Shown here: positions 41,708 to 50,650 of the stretch, in pieces
Position numbering within the stretch: position 1 is the first letter of the stretch
Layout: each line of letters opens with the position of its first letter
DNA from: Streptomyces camponoticapitis
Lineage (GTDB): Bacteria; Actinomycetota; Actinomycetes; Streptomycetales; Streptomycetaceae
Assembly: GCF_014646115.1 (NCBI RefSeq)
Contig: NZ_BMMV01000038.1
Span: 1 to 52,592 of the forward strand
Length of the DNA: 52,592 nucleotides
Direction: 5' to 3'
Notes under the pieces: model-generated
The model's input: only the letters and a program-made list of their open reading frames with translations
Databases searched by the model: none
Told to the model about the DNA's origin: nothing
Made by a program: the position numbers and the translations under genes

Positions 41708-44191
41708 TCAGGATGCCCTCGACAGCACCCCGACCTCGCAACCGAACCCGACCGCGAAGCGCCCGCCCGGTGCCGCCGCGAGCGAGTGCACGGGGAATGG
41801 CAGCAGGTGGTCGGTACCGGCTGGGCATCCCGCGGTGAGATCGAGGAACCGCACGGTGCGGTCATCGCCGAGGGCCGCCACGAGCCGTCCGTCGGCCATC
41901 ACTGAAACCGCCAGCGTGTTGCCGGAGCCTGACTCGGCGGCTTGGGTATGGCGGATCTGCTGCCCCGTGGACAGGTTCCACAGCCGTATCGTCCGGTCTC
42001 GGCCCTTGCTGATCGCGATGGGAGCTCCGCCCAGAGTGGCGGTGACCACGGCGGTCACCCAGTCGGTGTGGCCGGTCAGGGGTTCGCCGAGCTGCCGGCC
42101 GGTGGCGAGGTCCCACAGTCGCACCGTCTTGTCCCAGCTGCCCGTCACTGCCACGGGCCGTCCGTCGAGAACCGCGGTAGCGACGGCGGTAATACGGCTG
42201 GAGTGGCCGGTGAGAGGTGCGACCAGCGGCCGTCCGGTGGTGAGGTCCCAGACGCCCACGACGCGATCGCTGCCTGCGGTGAGGGCGACGGGCAGGCCGT
42301 CCAGGGTCACCGAGGCCATGGCCAGGACTCTGCCGTGGCCACTGGGGAACGGACGGAGGATCGTTCGGCCGGTGGCGAGCTCCCCCATGTGCAGGGTGGC
42401 GTCGGGAGCAGCCGTGACGACGACCGCGCGTCCGCCCACCACCGCCGTCGTCATGGCGAACACCTCGGCGCTCAGGGAGTCGGAGGTCTGCGCGCCGTTG
42501 GCCAGGTCCCAGATGCGCACGGTGTGGTCGGCGCCGGCGGTGACGACCACGGGGACACCGTCGAAGACCGCTGTGGTGGCCGCCAGGACGGATTCGGTGT
42601 GTCCGGCGCGCAGTCGACCGAAATCCCCTCGGGCAGGGGCGAGGTCCCAGGTGCGCACCGTGTGGTCTTCCCCTGCGGTGACGGCAACGTGACGTCCGTC
42701 CACCACGGTGGTGGCGACGTCCCAAACCTGGCCGGTGTGCCCGGCGAGGGGCTCGCCCTCCTGTTCGCCGGTGGCGAGATCCCAGACCCGTACGGTGCGG
42801 TCGCGGGACGTCGTGACCGCCAGGGAACGCGTCCCGACCGTGACGCTGTCGATGGCCCACACCCGATCGATATGACCGGCCAGCGCATTGCCCGCGGGCG
42901 GCGAGTCGAGCGTGTGCCGAGTCGTGATAAGGCCGTCCGGACCGCCGATGAGGGAGACGGGCGTGTCCTCCGGCACCAGGCTCCGGGAAGCGGGCCTCGC
43001 CCGCATTTCCCAGCCGGACACGTCGGTGAGCTGGCTGTTCACCCGGGCGGAGAGCAGGCCCGACAGGTCGACGAGGTCTCCCGGATCGCTCTTGATCAGC
43101 TCCTTGCCTGCGGCTGCTTCCAAAGGGAGGCTGCGAATGCTCCGAGTACCGTCAGGGCCCGTGGGGTCCATGGGGCTCGTTGGCAGGTCCCAGAGTCGCA
43201 AGGTGTGGTCCACGCCCACCGCGACTGCGACGCTGCGCTCTTCCAGGACCAGTGTCGCGGACGGGCCGTCGGGAAAAACACCGGGGGCGAGGTCGCCGAC
43301 GATTTCCGGTGGGCGGTCGTAGTGGGAGTCGAGGACCACGACCCGGCCGTCGACGACCGTCAGGGTTGACAGTGTGTCAACGGCGGCCAGGGCTGACACC
43401 GCGTGATCGTACTCCGCATCCGCCAGTAGCTCCCGCAGGTCGGCTGCCAGAAGCACGTGGCGGTCCAGATCCCACACACGGCCTGCCTGGCCCTCCTCCT
43501 TGGTTACGGCGATGTCCCGCCCTTCGAGTGTCCACGGTCCCTCGGCCCGCAAGCACTCGCCGACCTCGCGACCGGTGGCCAGATCCCACACCTGCGCGGG
43601 GCCGCCCGGTGGGCACGTGACAACGACCTCGCGTCCATCCAACGCCCCTACGTCTACCATCCAGGGGAACACGCCGAGCCGAATGCCGGTGGCCAGGTCC
43701 CACACCCCCAGCGTCCGGTTCGCCTGGACCGCCAGCACCACGTGCCGACCGTCCAGGACCAACCGTCCCAGCCCCAGGGCAAGTTCACCCGCAGAACGCT
43801 CCGTCTCCAGATCCCACAGCCTTGCGGTCCTGTCGGTGAGGCAGGTGAGGACCAGAGGTTGCCCGTCGACCACCACCGTGGCCAGGCCCACCAATTCGGG
43901 CGGCAACGACGACGACTTGGGATCGGGGAGAGCTGCCGTCAGCGTATGCAGCCGTTCCCCCGCCGCCAGGTCCCAGACACACATCGTCGCGTCGCGGCTC
44001 GCCGAGACGACAACCGGACGCCCGTCGACCACCGCCGTCGCCACCGTGACCACGGGGGTGTCGTGACCCCTGAAGGAGCGGAGAAACCGAGGGTCGGACG
44101 CGGAACCACACGTCCAGTCCGCCCGCCAAGAAGCCGGCTCCTGCGAGGAAGTCACTTCCCGGGAGACTGCGTAATCAGATTCCTCCATCAT
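41708..44191 (-). CDS. WD40 repeat protein
   Basis: This 827-residue protein is built almost entirely of WD40 blades, each ending in a variant of VRVWDLATG: VCVWDLAAG, ARLWDLETE, LGVWDLATG, VRTWDLAPA, VRIWDLANG, VGVWDLTTG, VRLWDLATG, IRLWNLSTG. I count about a dozen clear blades, enough for two propellers, separated by a less regular stretch near residues 350-450. There is no kinase, NTPase, signal peptide or membrane segment. The ATG at 44191 has TTGGAG nearby; a further 44 residues upstream are open but unlike WD40. Such proteins are protein-interaction scaffolds. It is not in an obvious operon. Confidence 0.88.
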   Translation of the reverse strand: MMEESDYAVSREVTSSQEPASWRADWTCGSASDPRFLRSFRGHDTPVVTVATAVVDGRPVVVSASRDATMCVWDLAAGERLHTLTAALPDPKSSSLPPELVGLATVVVDGQPLVLTCLTDRTARLWDLETERSAGELALGLGRLVLDGRHVVLAVQANRTLGVWDLATGIRLGVFPWMVDVGALDGREVVVTCPPGGPAQVWDLATGREVGECLRAEGPWTLEGRDIAVTKEEGQAGRVWDLDRHVLLAADLRELLADAEYDHAVSALAAVDTLSTLTVVDGRVVVLDSHYDRPPEIVGDLAPGVFPDGPSATLVLEERSVAVAVGVDHTLRLWDLPTSPMDPTGPDGTRSIRSLPLEAAAGKELIKSDPGDLVDLSGLLSARVNSQLTDVSGWEMRARPASRSLVPEDTPVSLIGGPDGLITTRHTLDSPPAGNALAGHIDRVWAIDSVTVGTRSLAVTTSRDRTVRVWDLATGEQEGEPLAGHTGQVWDVATTVVDGRHVAVTAGEDHTVRTWDLAPARGDFGRLRAGHTESVLAATTAVFDGVPVVVTAGADHTVRIWDLANGAQTSDSLSAEVFAMTTAVVGGRAVVVTAAPDATLHMGELATGRTILRPFPSGHGRVLAMASVTLDGLPVALTAGSDRVVGVWDLTTGRPLVAPLTGHSSRITAVATAVLDGRPVAVTGSWDKTVRLWDLATGRQLGEPLTGHTDWVTAVVTATLGGAPIAISKGRDRTIRLWNLSTGQQIRHTQAAESGSGNTLAVSVMADGRLVAALGDDRTVRFLDLTAGCPAGTDHLLPFPVHSLAAAPGGRFAVGFGCEVGVLSRAS

Positions 44192-44624
44192 GGCTCCAAA
44201 GCTATGGGACCGCACTGACAACGATCCTCGTAGTGCGGAACGCTCGGCATGGTGTCGAGGGCGCGCCCTCGTTGGCGTACAGATCCGGCACGGTCGGGCA
44301 TCTCCTGGCCGGGCGGTGATCACACGTCGAGTACGCGCTGTTGAAGGAGGTCCGCACGATGTACGCGTAGGACCGATGCATGGTGGCCGAAGCAGGTTGC
44401 GAGGGCGGTTGGGTGGGGGTCCACCTCCTCTGGTGTGGGGCGGCCGGGTGGGCGCCGGGCCTGTTCCGCACTGAGCGGTCGGGCCGCACGGCGATCTGGC
44501 GTCACGGTATCTGCAGCGGGGGCCAGGAGAATGCCGTATCCGGGACTGTAAGACGTTCGGGGTAACCCCCGATCATGGAAGATGCATCGATGCCCAATGA
44601 GAACGTGTCCGAGTCAGAGGGGCC
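44192..44624. other. Gap upstream of the WD40 gene, IS256-like end
   Basis: I find no gene here. The right part (about 44545-44575) contains GGACTGTAAGACGTTCGGGG, resembling the terminal inverted repeats of mutator/IS256 elements, just before the transposase relic. The left part should hold the WD40 gene promoter. Confidence 0.4.
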
Positions 44625-45180
44625 GTGGAGCCCACGAAGGCTGTGTCAACTCAGTCGGTGGACGACCAGTTGGTCGACGAACCGGGGGGCCGGGCCGAGG
44701 GCCTGGTGCTGACCGGCGAGGGGCTGCGGCAGTTGACCAAGCGGCTGCCCGAGTCCGCTCCGGAAGGCGAGATCACCGACCACCTCGGCTATGACAAGCA
44801 ACGTCCGGCGGGCAAGGACGGCGGCAACTCCGCAACGGTGAACGCCCAAAGCTGTGCTGACCGATGTCGGACCGGTGGAGACAACCGTGCCCGCGACCGT
44901 GACGGATCCTTCGAGGCGAAGATCGTCAAGAAGCGGCAGAAGCCTCTGACCGGCGTCGATGAGAGGGGCATCTCGCCGGCCGCGGAGGGCTTGACCACCG
45001 GCGAGGCCCAGGGCCACCTGGCGGAGGTCTACGGCGCCGCGTAGAAATGCCTCTACATGACGATCACGTCCCTCGACCCCACCGGCAAAGGTCAGGCCCG
45101 CCGGACCATGCGCTGGAAAACAGCACTGAACGCCTTCGACATCCCCCTCGACGGCCGCCTGGCGGTGGGCCCGCCAGTAA
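44625..45180 (+). pseudogene. IS256-family (mutator) transposase relic with internal deletion
   Basis: The N-terminal part VDDQLVDEPGGRAEGLVLTG, GEITDHLGYDKQRPAGKDGG, DRDGSFEAKIVKKRQKPLTG and LTTGEAQGHLAEVYGA is typical of IS256 transposases. After a stop the frame resumes directly with the C-terminal KCLYMTITSLDPTGKGQARR then TMRWKTALNAF. The whole catalytic middle of about 200 residues is gone. Confidence 0.85.
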
Positions 45181-45240
45181 CCTCAACCATCCCGGTTACA
45201 CCATCGTTTGACAGACCCGACGCCGGTCGGCTCCTGCTAC

Positions 45241-46608
45241 TCATCCCTCGACCGGCGGCTCGTACGGCGGTTCGTAGTGAATATTCTCCTTGAAATAGCC
45301 GGTCTTGTTGCCCTTGTCGTCCAGTTCCCAGGCACCCTTGATGTACTTCAGGTCGATCCCGCCGGGGAAGGCGATCTCGTCCTCGTTGGGATGAGGGCTG
45401 TTGTTCCCGAAGGTCCCGTTTATGTCGATCCCACCCGGCGCATCGATCTCGTACATGTAGTCCTGACCGTTGTACGGCACCGGCTTTTCCTTCGTCGTCG
45501 TGGAGACGAACGCGGATTCCGTGTTCTTGTCGACGTGGCCGTAGAGATCCATGTTGTCCGGGTTCTTCGGCTGGAAGCCGTCCGTGAAAACCTCGTGTCG
45601 GGGACGGTCGTGAGACCACGAAGGGACGTCGTCGAGGAGGTAGAGCGGCTCATCCGTGTCACGCCACTTCGTGGTCTTCGGAAGCTTCGCCAGGTCAACG
45701 TCCTTGACCGCTACTTCCACATGCGGGTTCTTCCTGGGGTCGGCGACCGGGCCGTTCGAACCGCCGGAATCACCGCCGCCGTCGGAACCACCACCCGAGT
45801 CACCGCCGCCGTTGTTACCTCCACCGGAGTCGTCTCCTTCGGAGTCACCGCCGCCGGTGGAGCCACCGCCGCCGCTGGAAACACCTCCGGCCTCACCCGC
45901 ATCCTGACCGACCATGCTCGACTCGCAGTCGCCGCCGAGGATGTCGCAGACCTGTCTCTGAAGCCCGCCGGCGACCTGACTTCCTACGCCGGTCATCATC
46001 AGCGCCCCGACAATGAGAGCTACCAGGCCGACCATACCGACGTACTCGACCGTCGACTGACCCCGGTTACGACACCCGGTGATCAGATGCGGAACCGACA
46101 GCTTCCCGTCCCGCTTCAACCGCCGGATCCTCCAGCGCGGCCTCACCGCCCGCTGCTCCGCCGGCAGCTCGAACCACGCCCGGCTCGCACCCACACTCAC
46201 CAATGCCAGCAGAACGCCAGACAGCAGCATTTGGCTGACCCCGCGCGACGACCCGGCGTACGGGTTGACGACGCCGCCGATCAACAACGAAGCCTGGAGC
46301 CCCATCAGCACGAACCACACGACCTTGCCGCCGGTCCACAACCGCCGCGCCAGAACCACCGCGACAATGCCCGGCACCACCGCGTAGAGGGCGGCCAGGC
46401 TCAGCGCCGGTGTGACACGCGTGCCCAGCACCAGCAGCGACTCACGTACGTCGACAGTGCCCAGCAACGTCAGGGCGAACATCAAATACAACAGGATGCG
46501 CGTCGCCGCGAGTGATCTCGGCAACTCCCAGCGGCGCCGGGGGGATCCCAACCTGGAACGCCAGGCCCTGTGAGTCGGACAACGGAAACCCTTCCGTTCA
46601 ATCTGCAT
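45241..46608 (-). CDS. Membrane protein with Flp/Tad-like segment fused to an ADP-ribosyltransferase domain
   Basis: This 455-residue protein has four hydrophobic helices in residues 35-150, then RGQSTVEYVGMVGLVALIVG (about 184-205), which resembles the class III prepilin/TadE signal with Glu five residues into the helix. A Gly-Ser-Asp-rich linker follows (about 240-290). The C-terminal 160 residues follow the pierisin/Scabin type of mono-ADP-ribosyltransferase: HEVFTDGFQPKNPDNMDLYG, SAFVSTTTKEK (the S-T-T motif), YMYEIDAPGGIDINGTFG, and PNEDEIAFPGGIDLKYIKGA with an E-x-E motif. In the first motif, where the family has L-Y-R, this protein reads LYLLDD, so the NAD-binding Arg is not where expected. 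ATG 46608 follows GGGGG. Confidence 0.7.
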   Translation of the reverse strand: MQIERKGFRCPTHRAWRSRLGSPRRRWELPRSLAATRILLYLMFALTLLGTVDVRESLLVLGTRVTPALSLAALYAVVPGIVAVVLARRLWTGGKVVWFVLMGLQASLLIGGVVNPYAGSSRGVSQMLLSGVLLALVSVGASRAWFELPAEQRAVRPRWRIRRLKRDGKLSVPHLITGCRNRGQSTVEYVGMVGLVALIVGALMMTGVGSQVAGGLQRQVCDILGGDCESSMVGQDAGEAGGVSSGGGGSTGGGDSEGDDSGGGNNGGGDSGGGSDGGGDSGGSNGPVADPRKNPHVEVAVKDVDLAKLPKTTKWRDTDEPLYLLDDVPSWSHDRPRHEVFTDGFQPKNPDNMDLYGHVDKNTESAFVSTTTKEKPVPYNGQDYMYEIDAPGGIDINGTFGNNSPHPNEDEIAFPGGIDLKYIKGAWELDDKGNKTGYFKENIHYEPPYEPPVEG

Positions 46609-46848
46609 GAAGATCCCCCGGCCCCAGCCATCCAGCCGTGGCGTGTCAGTCGGCAGATTACGTACGCGCGAGGCCAGATCCGAAGGGTCCACGGGCCCAT
46701 TGAGGGACCCACGCCGGGCCCACAGGGACAGCGGACCGACGAAGATCCCCGAAACTCGGAGCGAGCTGCGTCCACGCCACGGATTTCTTGTAGATGACCC
46801 GGGGTGGGACGGTCCCGCCTTGACCGCCACGGCGAGGAAGGCCCTGGA

Positions 46849-46929
46849 CTGCTCCCCGCGCGTGCGGGGACGCCCCCTTCGGACAGTGGGTCTCGGAGAC
46901 TTCGTCCCCGCGCCCGCAGGGAGCAATCC
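46849..46929. repeat. Inverted pair of type I-E CRISPR-like repeats
   Basis: GCTCCCCGCGCGTGCGGGGA (46851-46870) resembles the type I-E CRISPR repeat common in actinobacteria. A second, related unit lies inverted at 46904-46924; 18 of 21 positions match its complement. The two are 32 bp apart, about a spacer length, but in opposite orientation, so this is not an array. It could be a rearranged CRISPR relic or simply a long hairpin. No cas gene is nearby. Confidence 0.4.
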
Positions 46930-46966
46930 CCGGCCGCCCCTCCGCGCTTGGGGGCGAAACTGCAGG

Positions 46967-47045
46967 TCAGGCAGCCTTTGTGACGGGTTCGAGGATCGCC
47001 ACGCACTCCACATGATGCGTCATCGGGAACAGGTCAACGAGACTC
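46967..47045 (-). pseudogene. TrmA/RlmD-type methyltransferase, last 25 residues
   Basis: The minus strand reads LVDLFPMTHHVECVAILEPV then TKAA-stop. DxFPMTHHVExVAxLxP is the very conserved C-terminus of class I 5-methyluridine RNA methyltransferases. Everything upstream is replaced by a hairpin repeat at 47064. This is the remaining tip of a deleted gene. Confidence 0.75.
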
Positions 47046-47063
47046 AAGCCGGAGCAACATAGC

Positions 47064-47098
47064 GCGGGATCGCCGGTCACCCAAACCGGCGATCCCGC
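47064..47098. repeat. Hairpin repeat, copy 2
   Basis: A 14-bp perfect stem (47064-47077 with 47085-47098) lies within a sequence nearly identical to 22406-22451, including AACATAGCGCGGGATCGCCGG. It marks the breakpoint where the methyltransferase gene is lost. Confidence 0.75.
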
Positions 47099-47191
47099 AG
47101 ACCATAGATACGCCACTGCCGCGTTCGGTCAGCAGCCACGACCTGACAGCCACACGCACCCTTAGCCAGACTCGTTGAATGCGGACCCGAA

Positions 47192-47485
47192 ATGACTTGG
47201 AGAATCCAATTGCGCAAAGAGACCCCCGAGCTACCGGCATCGCAGTACAGCTCCGCACGCATCCGAGCCACGTGGGACGGAACGGGAAGCGTCGCGGACG
47301 CATCGAAGGCGTTGGGCTTTTCGCGGGCCAAGGGCTACGCACTGGTTCGTCGGGGCGAGTTCCCGTGCCGGGTGCTCAGAATCGGCCGCTCGACTCGCGT
47401 CGTCACCGCGCCCTTGCTACGCGTGCTTGATAGCGGGGAGCCGGAGTACAACGGTGCCCGCGCCGGACACTGCGCGCCGTCGTAG
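47192..47485 (+). CDS. Excisionase-like helix-turn-helix protein
   Basis: This 97-residue protein carries ATWDGTGSVADASKALGFSR, AKGYALVRRGEFPCRVLRIG and RSTRVVTAPLLRVL, the winged-helix pattern of AlpA/Xis-like proteins (helix, turn, helix ending in R-R-G-x-F-P, then R-V-x-R). In actinobacterial integrative elements such a gene normally precedes a tyrosine integrase. No integrase follows here, so the recombination module is incomplete. I chose ATG 47192. Confidence 0.7.
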   Translation: MTWRIQLRKETPELPASQYSSARIRATWDGTGSVADASKALGFSRAKGYALVRRGEFPCRVLRIGRSTRVVTAPLLRVLDSGEPEYNGARAGHCAPS

Positions 47486-47604
47486 CCCTTCTGCGCAGAG
47501 ACCTCATCGGTATCAGCGGCAAGAGCAGGCGGCCATTCGCGGGTCAACGGATCACTCCGGTCGACTGTTCCGGCAGTGCGCGGTTTGGCCGCTCAGTCCG
47601 TGGC

Positions 47605-48039
47605 GAACCTACGAAACACTGCGGTGGGCGGCCGGTCCGCCGGTGGATATGCTGGAGCGCCGAAGAATCTGAAGAGCGCGCTCTCTGCGCTGGACGCCCA
47701 TCTGCCTGGCTTCTTGCTTGGACTACGCGAGACGCAATGGCTCGATGCGAAGCGAGTCCCTACCAGTTGGCCGACCCCAAAGCTGCCAAGGAACAGGTGC
47801 CTGCCGAATTCCACCCGACCGGTGCGCTCGTGGGACGCATAGTGATTGCCCCTACCTCCCACGCCCGGTCCCTGCTCGGCGAGTGCCCAGTGCCGGTGGC
47901 CATGCCCCTGCACCGCCCCACCGCCCGCACCGACCCGCAGCTGATCGTCGTGGACGACCTGTACGAGCGGTGGGTCATGGGCTTCAGCATCCATTACCTC
48001 CGACAGCTCTACCGCATCACCGGCTTCTACTCCCAGTAG
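47605..48039 (+). pseudogene. AlbA_2 (Schlafen-like) ATP-binding protein relic
   Basis: One frame reads FLLGLRETQWLDAKRVP. After a one-base shift near 47752 the other frame gives SPYQLADPKAAKEQVPAEFH. Together they match the AlbA_2 start (ExxxLDxKxxPYxLxxxxxKxELAKD). The frame then runs to YERWVMGFSIHYLRQLYRIT and stops at 48039. The core GGxxxxG segment of the domain is missing, so there is also an internal deletion. Confidence 0.55.
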
Positions 48040-48361
48040 GCAGACCTCGGCACGACGGCACTGCCATGCGGTCTGGGGCGCCTGCCGTTCACTGTTACCG
48101 AGAGACAGCAGGGCTGCGTGAGACTGCGGCTTCGTGATCGGCACGGCCACCTGAGTACGCCTCATGCCAGCGAGGAGGCCAGCCGCAGCGAGGTCTCGTA
48201 CGTCACGAAGCCGGCGGAAGGCATTCTCGGAAGCAGTGACGACATTCGACGAGCCCGTGGTTCAGCGAGGGGAAGCGGGTGGCGCGGTCTGCGTCCGGAG
48301 CGGTCCGGTGCGCGACCCATCCCGCTTCCCTCGGTTTGGTACCTTTCATTGGACACAACAA

Positions 48362-48377
48362 TCGATCGGATGTTCGT
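48362..48377 (+). promoter_or_regulatory. SOS (LexA) box upstream of recA
   Basis: TCGATCGGATGTTCGT matches the actinobacterial LexA site (CGAAC-N4-GTTCG) with one mismatch in the left half. It lies about 92 bp upstream of the recA start, consistent with DNA-damage induction. Confidence 0.7.
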
Positions 48378-48468
48378 TTTCTGGGATCTCCGACACGTCC
48401 GTTGTCGGCAGTAGACGCTCACGTTCTCCGACGTGCGGCGCGCCACTCAATCGGACCGGGTGAAGCTC

Positions 48469-49545
48469 ATGGCAGGAACCGACCACGAGAAGGCGCTGGA
48501 CACCGCGCTCGCACAGATCGAGCGGAAGTTCGGCAAGGGAGCGGTCATGCGCCTCGGCGAGCGGCCCAACGAGCCCATCGAGGTGATCCCTACCGGATCG
48601 ACCGCGCTAGACGTGGCGCTCGGTGTGGGCGGTCTGCCGCGCGGCCGTGTGGTGGAGGTATACGGGCCGGAATCCTCTGGCAAGACGACGCTGACGTTGC
48701 ACGCAGTAGCGAACGCACAGAAGGCCGGCGGCGCGGTGGCGTTCATCGACGCCGAGCACGCTCTGGACCCGGAATACGCCAAAAAGCTCGGCGTCGACAC
48801 CGACAACCTCATTCTGTCCCAGCCGGACAACGGTGAACAGGCGCTGGAGATCGTCGACATCCTGATCCGCTCCGGCGCGATCAACTTGATCGTGATCGAC
48901 TCCGTCGCGGCCCTGGTGCCACGCGCCGAGATCGAAGGCGAGATGGGCGACGCCCACATGGGTCTTCAGGCCCGTCTGATGAGCCAGGCGCTCCGTAAGA
49001 TCACCAGCGCGCTCAGCCAGACGAGGACGACGGCGATCTTCATCAACCAGCTCCGCGAGAAGATCGGCGTGATGTTCGGCTCGCCGGAGACCACGACCGG
49101 TGGCCGGGCGCTGAAGTTCTACGCCTCGGTGCGGCTCGACATCCGTCGTATCGAGACGCTGAAGGATGGCACCGACGCCGTCGGCAACCGCACCCGCGTC
49201 AAGGTCGTCAAGAACAAGGTCGCGCCGCCCTTCAAGCAGGCCGAGTTCGACATCCTGTACGGCCACGGGATCAGCCGTGAGGGCGGTCTGATCGACATGG
49301 GCGTGGAGGAGGGCTTCGTCCGCAAGGCCGGTGCCTGGTACACGTACGAGGGCGACCAGGTCGGCCAGGGCAAGGAGAACGCCCGCAACTTCCTCAAGGA
49401 CAACCCCGATCTCGCCGACGAGATCGAGAAGAAGATCCTGGAGAAGCTCGGAATCAGGGTATCGGCGAAGGCCGCGGTCGCCGAGGACACGGGCACCGTC
49501 CCGGCCCCTGATGCCGCCCGAACCTCGGCGGGTAGCGCCGCCTGA
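48469..49545 (+). CDS. recA: Recombinase RecA
   Basis: This 358-residue RecA carries out homologous recombination and LexA cleavage. Walker A is GPESSGKTTLTLH (about 66-78), Walker B LIVIDSVAALVPRAE (near 140). The loop and DNA-binding segments MGDAHMGLQARLMSQALRKI and INQLREKIGVMFGSPETTTG, and the KVVKNKVAPPFKQAEFDI block, are all present and complete. ATG 48469 gives MAGTDHEKALDTALAQIERK, the usual actinobacterial start. Unlike the usual Streptomyces locus, recX does not follow; only short fragments and an IS110 relic do. It also shows small departures from the usual sequence (for example AEIEGEMGDAHMG). It may be a second, acquired recA or the chromosomal gene after a rearrangement. Confidence 0.97.
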   Translation: MAGTDHEKALDTALAQIERKFGKGAVMRLGERPNEPIEVIPTGSTALDVALGVGGLPRGRVVEVYGPESSGKTTLTLHAVANAQKAGGAVAFIDAEHALDPEYAKKLGVDTDNLILSQPDNGEQALEIVDILIRSGAINLIVIDSVAALVPRAEIEGEMGDAHMGLQARLMSQALRKITSALSQTRTTAIFINQLREKIGVMFGSPETTTGGRALKFYASVRLDIRRIETLKDGTDAVGNRTRVKVVKNKVAPPFKQAEFDILYGHGISREGGLIDMGVEEGFVRKAGAWYTYEGDQVGQGKENARNFLKDNPDLADEIEKKILEKLGIRVSAKAAVAEDTGTVPAPDAARTSAGSAA

Positions 49546-49572
49546 CAGACATGGGCGCGGCCCGGCGGGAGG

Positions 49573-49709
49573 TCAGGCTTCCGACGCGTCCAGCATCGCG
49601 GCGCGCTCCACAACCTTGATCCGCTCGCGTCCCTGTTCCGTGCCGAGAACCTGCTCGTACGTGTCCGGGCGATACCAGCCCTTACACGTGGCGCAGCGGA
49701 CACCGCGCT
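49573..49709 (-). pseudogene. Small minus-strand fragment, unknown
   Basis: The frame GVRCATCKGWYRPDTYEQVL, GTEQGRERIKVVERAAMLDA then SEA-stop is protein-like, with one CxxC pair, and follows a stop codon. It has no start codon of its own. Directly upstream another frame ends LAAPDQPDPDAVVDFLA-stop. Both may be tails of lost genes. Confidence 0.3.
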
Positions 49710-49879
49710 AGGCAAGGAAATCGACGACCGCGTCAGGATCCGGCTGGTCGGGAGCGGCCAGGCGGCCCGCCATGTGGTCCTCCCACAGGCAGACCACCGT
49801 CTCATTGACGTCGCCCTTGGTGTGCCCGATCAGACCGATCGGCCCGCTTGATCCATCCCGTGACATACACGGCTGGCAT

Positions 49880-50358
49880 CGGCTCCTCACCGTCGATGAC
49901 GCGGCCAACTGCCTGCGGGACGCTGCCGGAACGACGTCGAACGGAAGCTTCGAGATCTCCTCCGCTGCTCGATCTGGTGGGCCAGCAGGCGCAGGGTGAT
50001 GCGGGTGGCCAGGACCGTCTCCTCCTCGCACTCGTTGTTGTTGCTGTCGTCGGCGAACCGTGCGCAGGTACGGAGGAGGTCCGGGTTGTTCAGCCCGGCC
50101 AGTCTTCGCGCAGGCCGCCTGAGCGGTGACGAGGACGACCTCGAGCTGGTTGACGGCCTGGGTACGGGCTCTGGCTGCCGCCCCTTTGGTGAGTTTGTAC
50201 ATCCGGGCGATCTGCACGGGTCCGTCGCCTGATTTGGCGCGGGCACGTGCCCGCCCGCTCAGCACTGCCCGGGCGGCGTTCTGGGCATCAGGGGGTCCCG
50301 ACTTACCACGGAGACGGCGGTCGGTCCGGTCCGGCCGGTTCGCCTCGAACACTTTCAC
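49880..50358 (-). pseudogene. IS110-family transposase relic, minus strand
   Basis: Starting at 50358: VFEANRPDRTDRRLRGKSGP, DAQNAARAVLSGRARA, KSGDGPVQIARMYKLTKGAA, ARTQAVNQLEVVLVTA. After a frameshift: LAGLNNPDLLRTCARFADDS, then TRITLRLLAHQIEQ. This is the IS110 pattern GKSDPxDAxAAARAVLSG...KxARTQAINQLKALLVTA. The start, the catalytic N-terminus and the C-terminal serine domain are missing. Confidence 0.8.
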
Positions 50359-50650
50359 GCTTTCACGCCCTGGGTCAGCGCGAGGGCCGATGATGGCACT
50401 CCTCGTGAGTCCGTAGGCGCGATATGGCCGCAGTCAGCTTCAAGACTTCGCCGGTGCCGCCCGGGTAACGCACCCTCGTCTGCCTCCGCCACACTGCCTT
50501 GGCGGTAGGTTCCAGAATCTCCGTACACGGCGCTGATGTCTCATCGAAACGGGCTGCCTCAACAGCCGGGCGAGCGGGAACAAATGTCAGGTCTCATCAA
50601 TTTGTACCGAACCGCCTTCCTGGCGGCTCTTCTTCACCCAGCATTGGTCC

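Noticed and set aside
41942..43369. 475-residue plus-strand ORF with repeats
   Set aside because: The repeats are the reverse complement of WD40 blade codons; the minus-strand WD40 reading is unmistakable.
46849..46929. A functional CRISPR array
   Set aside because: There are only two repeat-like units, in opposite orientation and without cas genes; kept only as a repeat observation.
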